Source: Candidatus Caenarcanales bacterium (GTDB taxonomy: Bacteria; Cyanobacteriota; Vampirovibrionia; 2-02-FULL-35-15). From it: a stretch of 37,768 bases of DNA. The notes under the pieces were generated by a model. That model was not told where the DNA came from. It did no database searches and saw only the letters and a list, made by a program, of their open reading frames with translations. The stretch covers positions 1-37,768 of the forward strand of contig JAGVKQ010000009.1 in NCBI GenBank assembly GCA_020050435.1. Reading direction: 5' to 3'. The first letter of the stretch is position 1. Each line of letters opens with the position of its first letter. The position numbers were made by a program, and so were the translations under genes. This document shows positions 37,732 to 37,768 of the stretch, one piece after another.

Positions 37732-37768
37732 ATGGTAAATTTCATCAAAGACGAAGAAGGTACCTCAA
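37732..37768 (+). CDS. flp: Flp-type pilin, second intact copy (3' truncated by window end)
   Basis: ATG 37732 with AAGGAG ten bases upstream begins MVNFIKDEEGTS, identical over 12 residues to the complete pilin at 37400 and nearly identical in DNA. The gene runs off the window. It indicates a tandem array of flp pilins, at least three copies counting the decayed one. Confidence 0.85.
   Translation, partial: MVNFIKDEEGTS

Overview
The window looks like a chromosome segment of a flagellated, diderm, AT-rich bacterium. Several signs point to a non-photosynthetic relative of the Cyanobacteria (Melainabacteria/Vampirovibrionia-like), at moderate confidence only. The nicotinate-nucleotide phosphoribosyltransferase is the UPF0284-type CobT known from cyanobacteria and archaea. 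A hexapeptide protein resembles the gamma-carbonic-anhydrase domain of CcmM but lacks its zinc histidines. A BY-kinase/OPX polysaccharide export pair implies an outer membrane. I saw no rRNA, tRNA or CRISPR array, no integrase or transposase, and no sign of a prophage.

Layout. 1-2208: end of an IPT/TIG-domain protein, a 46-aa membrane peptide too small for ordinary gene calling, a Tat-like exported coiled-coil protein, and surE. 2253-9384: metabolism (DUF393 thiol oxidoreductase, CDF metal exporter, hisD, cobS, UPF0284 cobT, a stand-alone GlmU acetyltransferase half, carA). 9389-12720: a DUF3800 protein, then flagellar genes on the minus strand (fliJ, a fliK-like gene, a flgF/flgG-type rod gene). 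12789-21418: nagZ, ppc, pdxJ, tyrA, the CcmM-like protein, hisG and hisZ. 21466-23209: two tandem prohibitin/SPFH proteins. 23380-27102: flagellar C-ring and export gate (a FliM/FliN-type protein with two SpoA domains, a FliO-like protein, FliP, FliQ with a long tail, FliR). 27089-30034: a GT87 glycosyltransferase, an Rrf2 regulator and a cysteine desulfurase. 30015-34232: wzc, wza and an exported protein for polysaccharide export. 34420-37768: a Tad/Flp pilus cluster (two TadE-like genes and one TadG-like gene on the minus strand; one decayed, one intact and one truncated flp pilin copy on the plus strand).

The main undescribed signal is a dispersed 75-76 nt intergenic element. It has five copies: 6799-6873, 10270-10344, 14335-14409, 14583-14658 and 25566-25640. 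Each copy has two hairpins. The first is always 28 nt, with a 7-bp outer stem, an unpaired T and an inner stem. A 28-29 nt spacer follows, then a 19-nt hairpin whose loop is always CTTGT. Stem sequences differ between copies but pairing is kept. One copy sits inside the fliP-fliQ operon and separates fliQ from any ribosome-binding site.

A second theme is expression control. Many first-of-operon genes have a TATAAT-like hexamer 6-7 nt before the ATG and no Shine-Dalgarno, which points to leaderless mRNAs, while many internal genes have Shine-Dalgarno sites. The wzc ribosome-binding site is buried in a roughly 19-bp hairpin. The two flp pilin leaders share a small hairpin with a compensatory base-pair change. 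The tadE2 leader can form two mutually exclusive hairpins.
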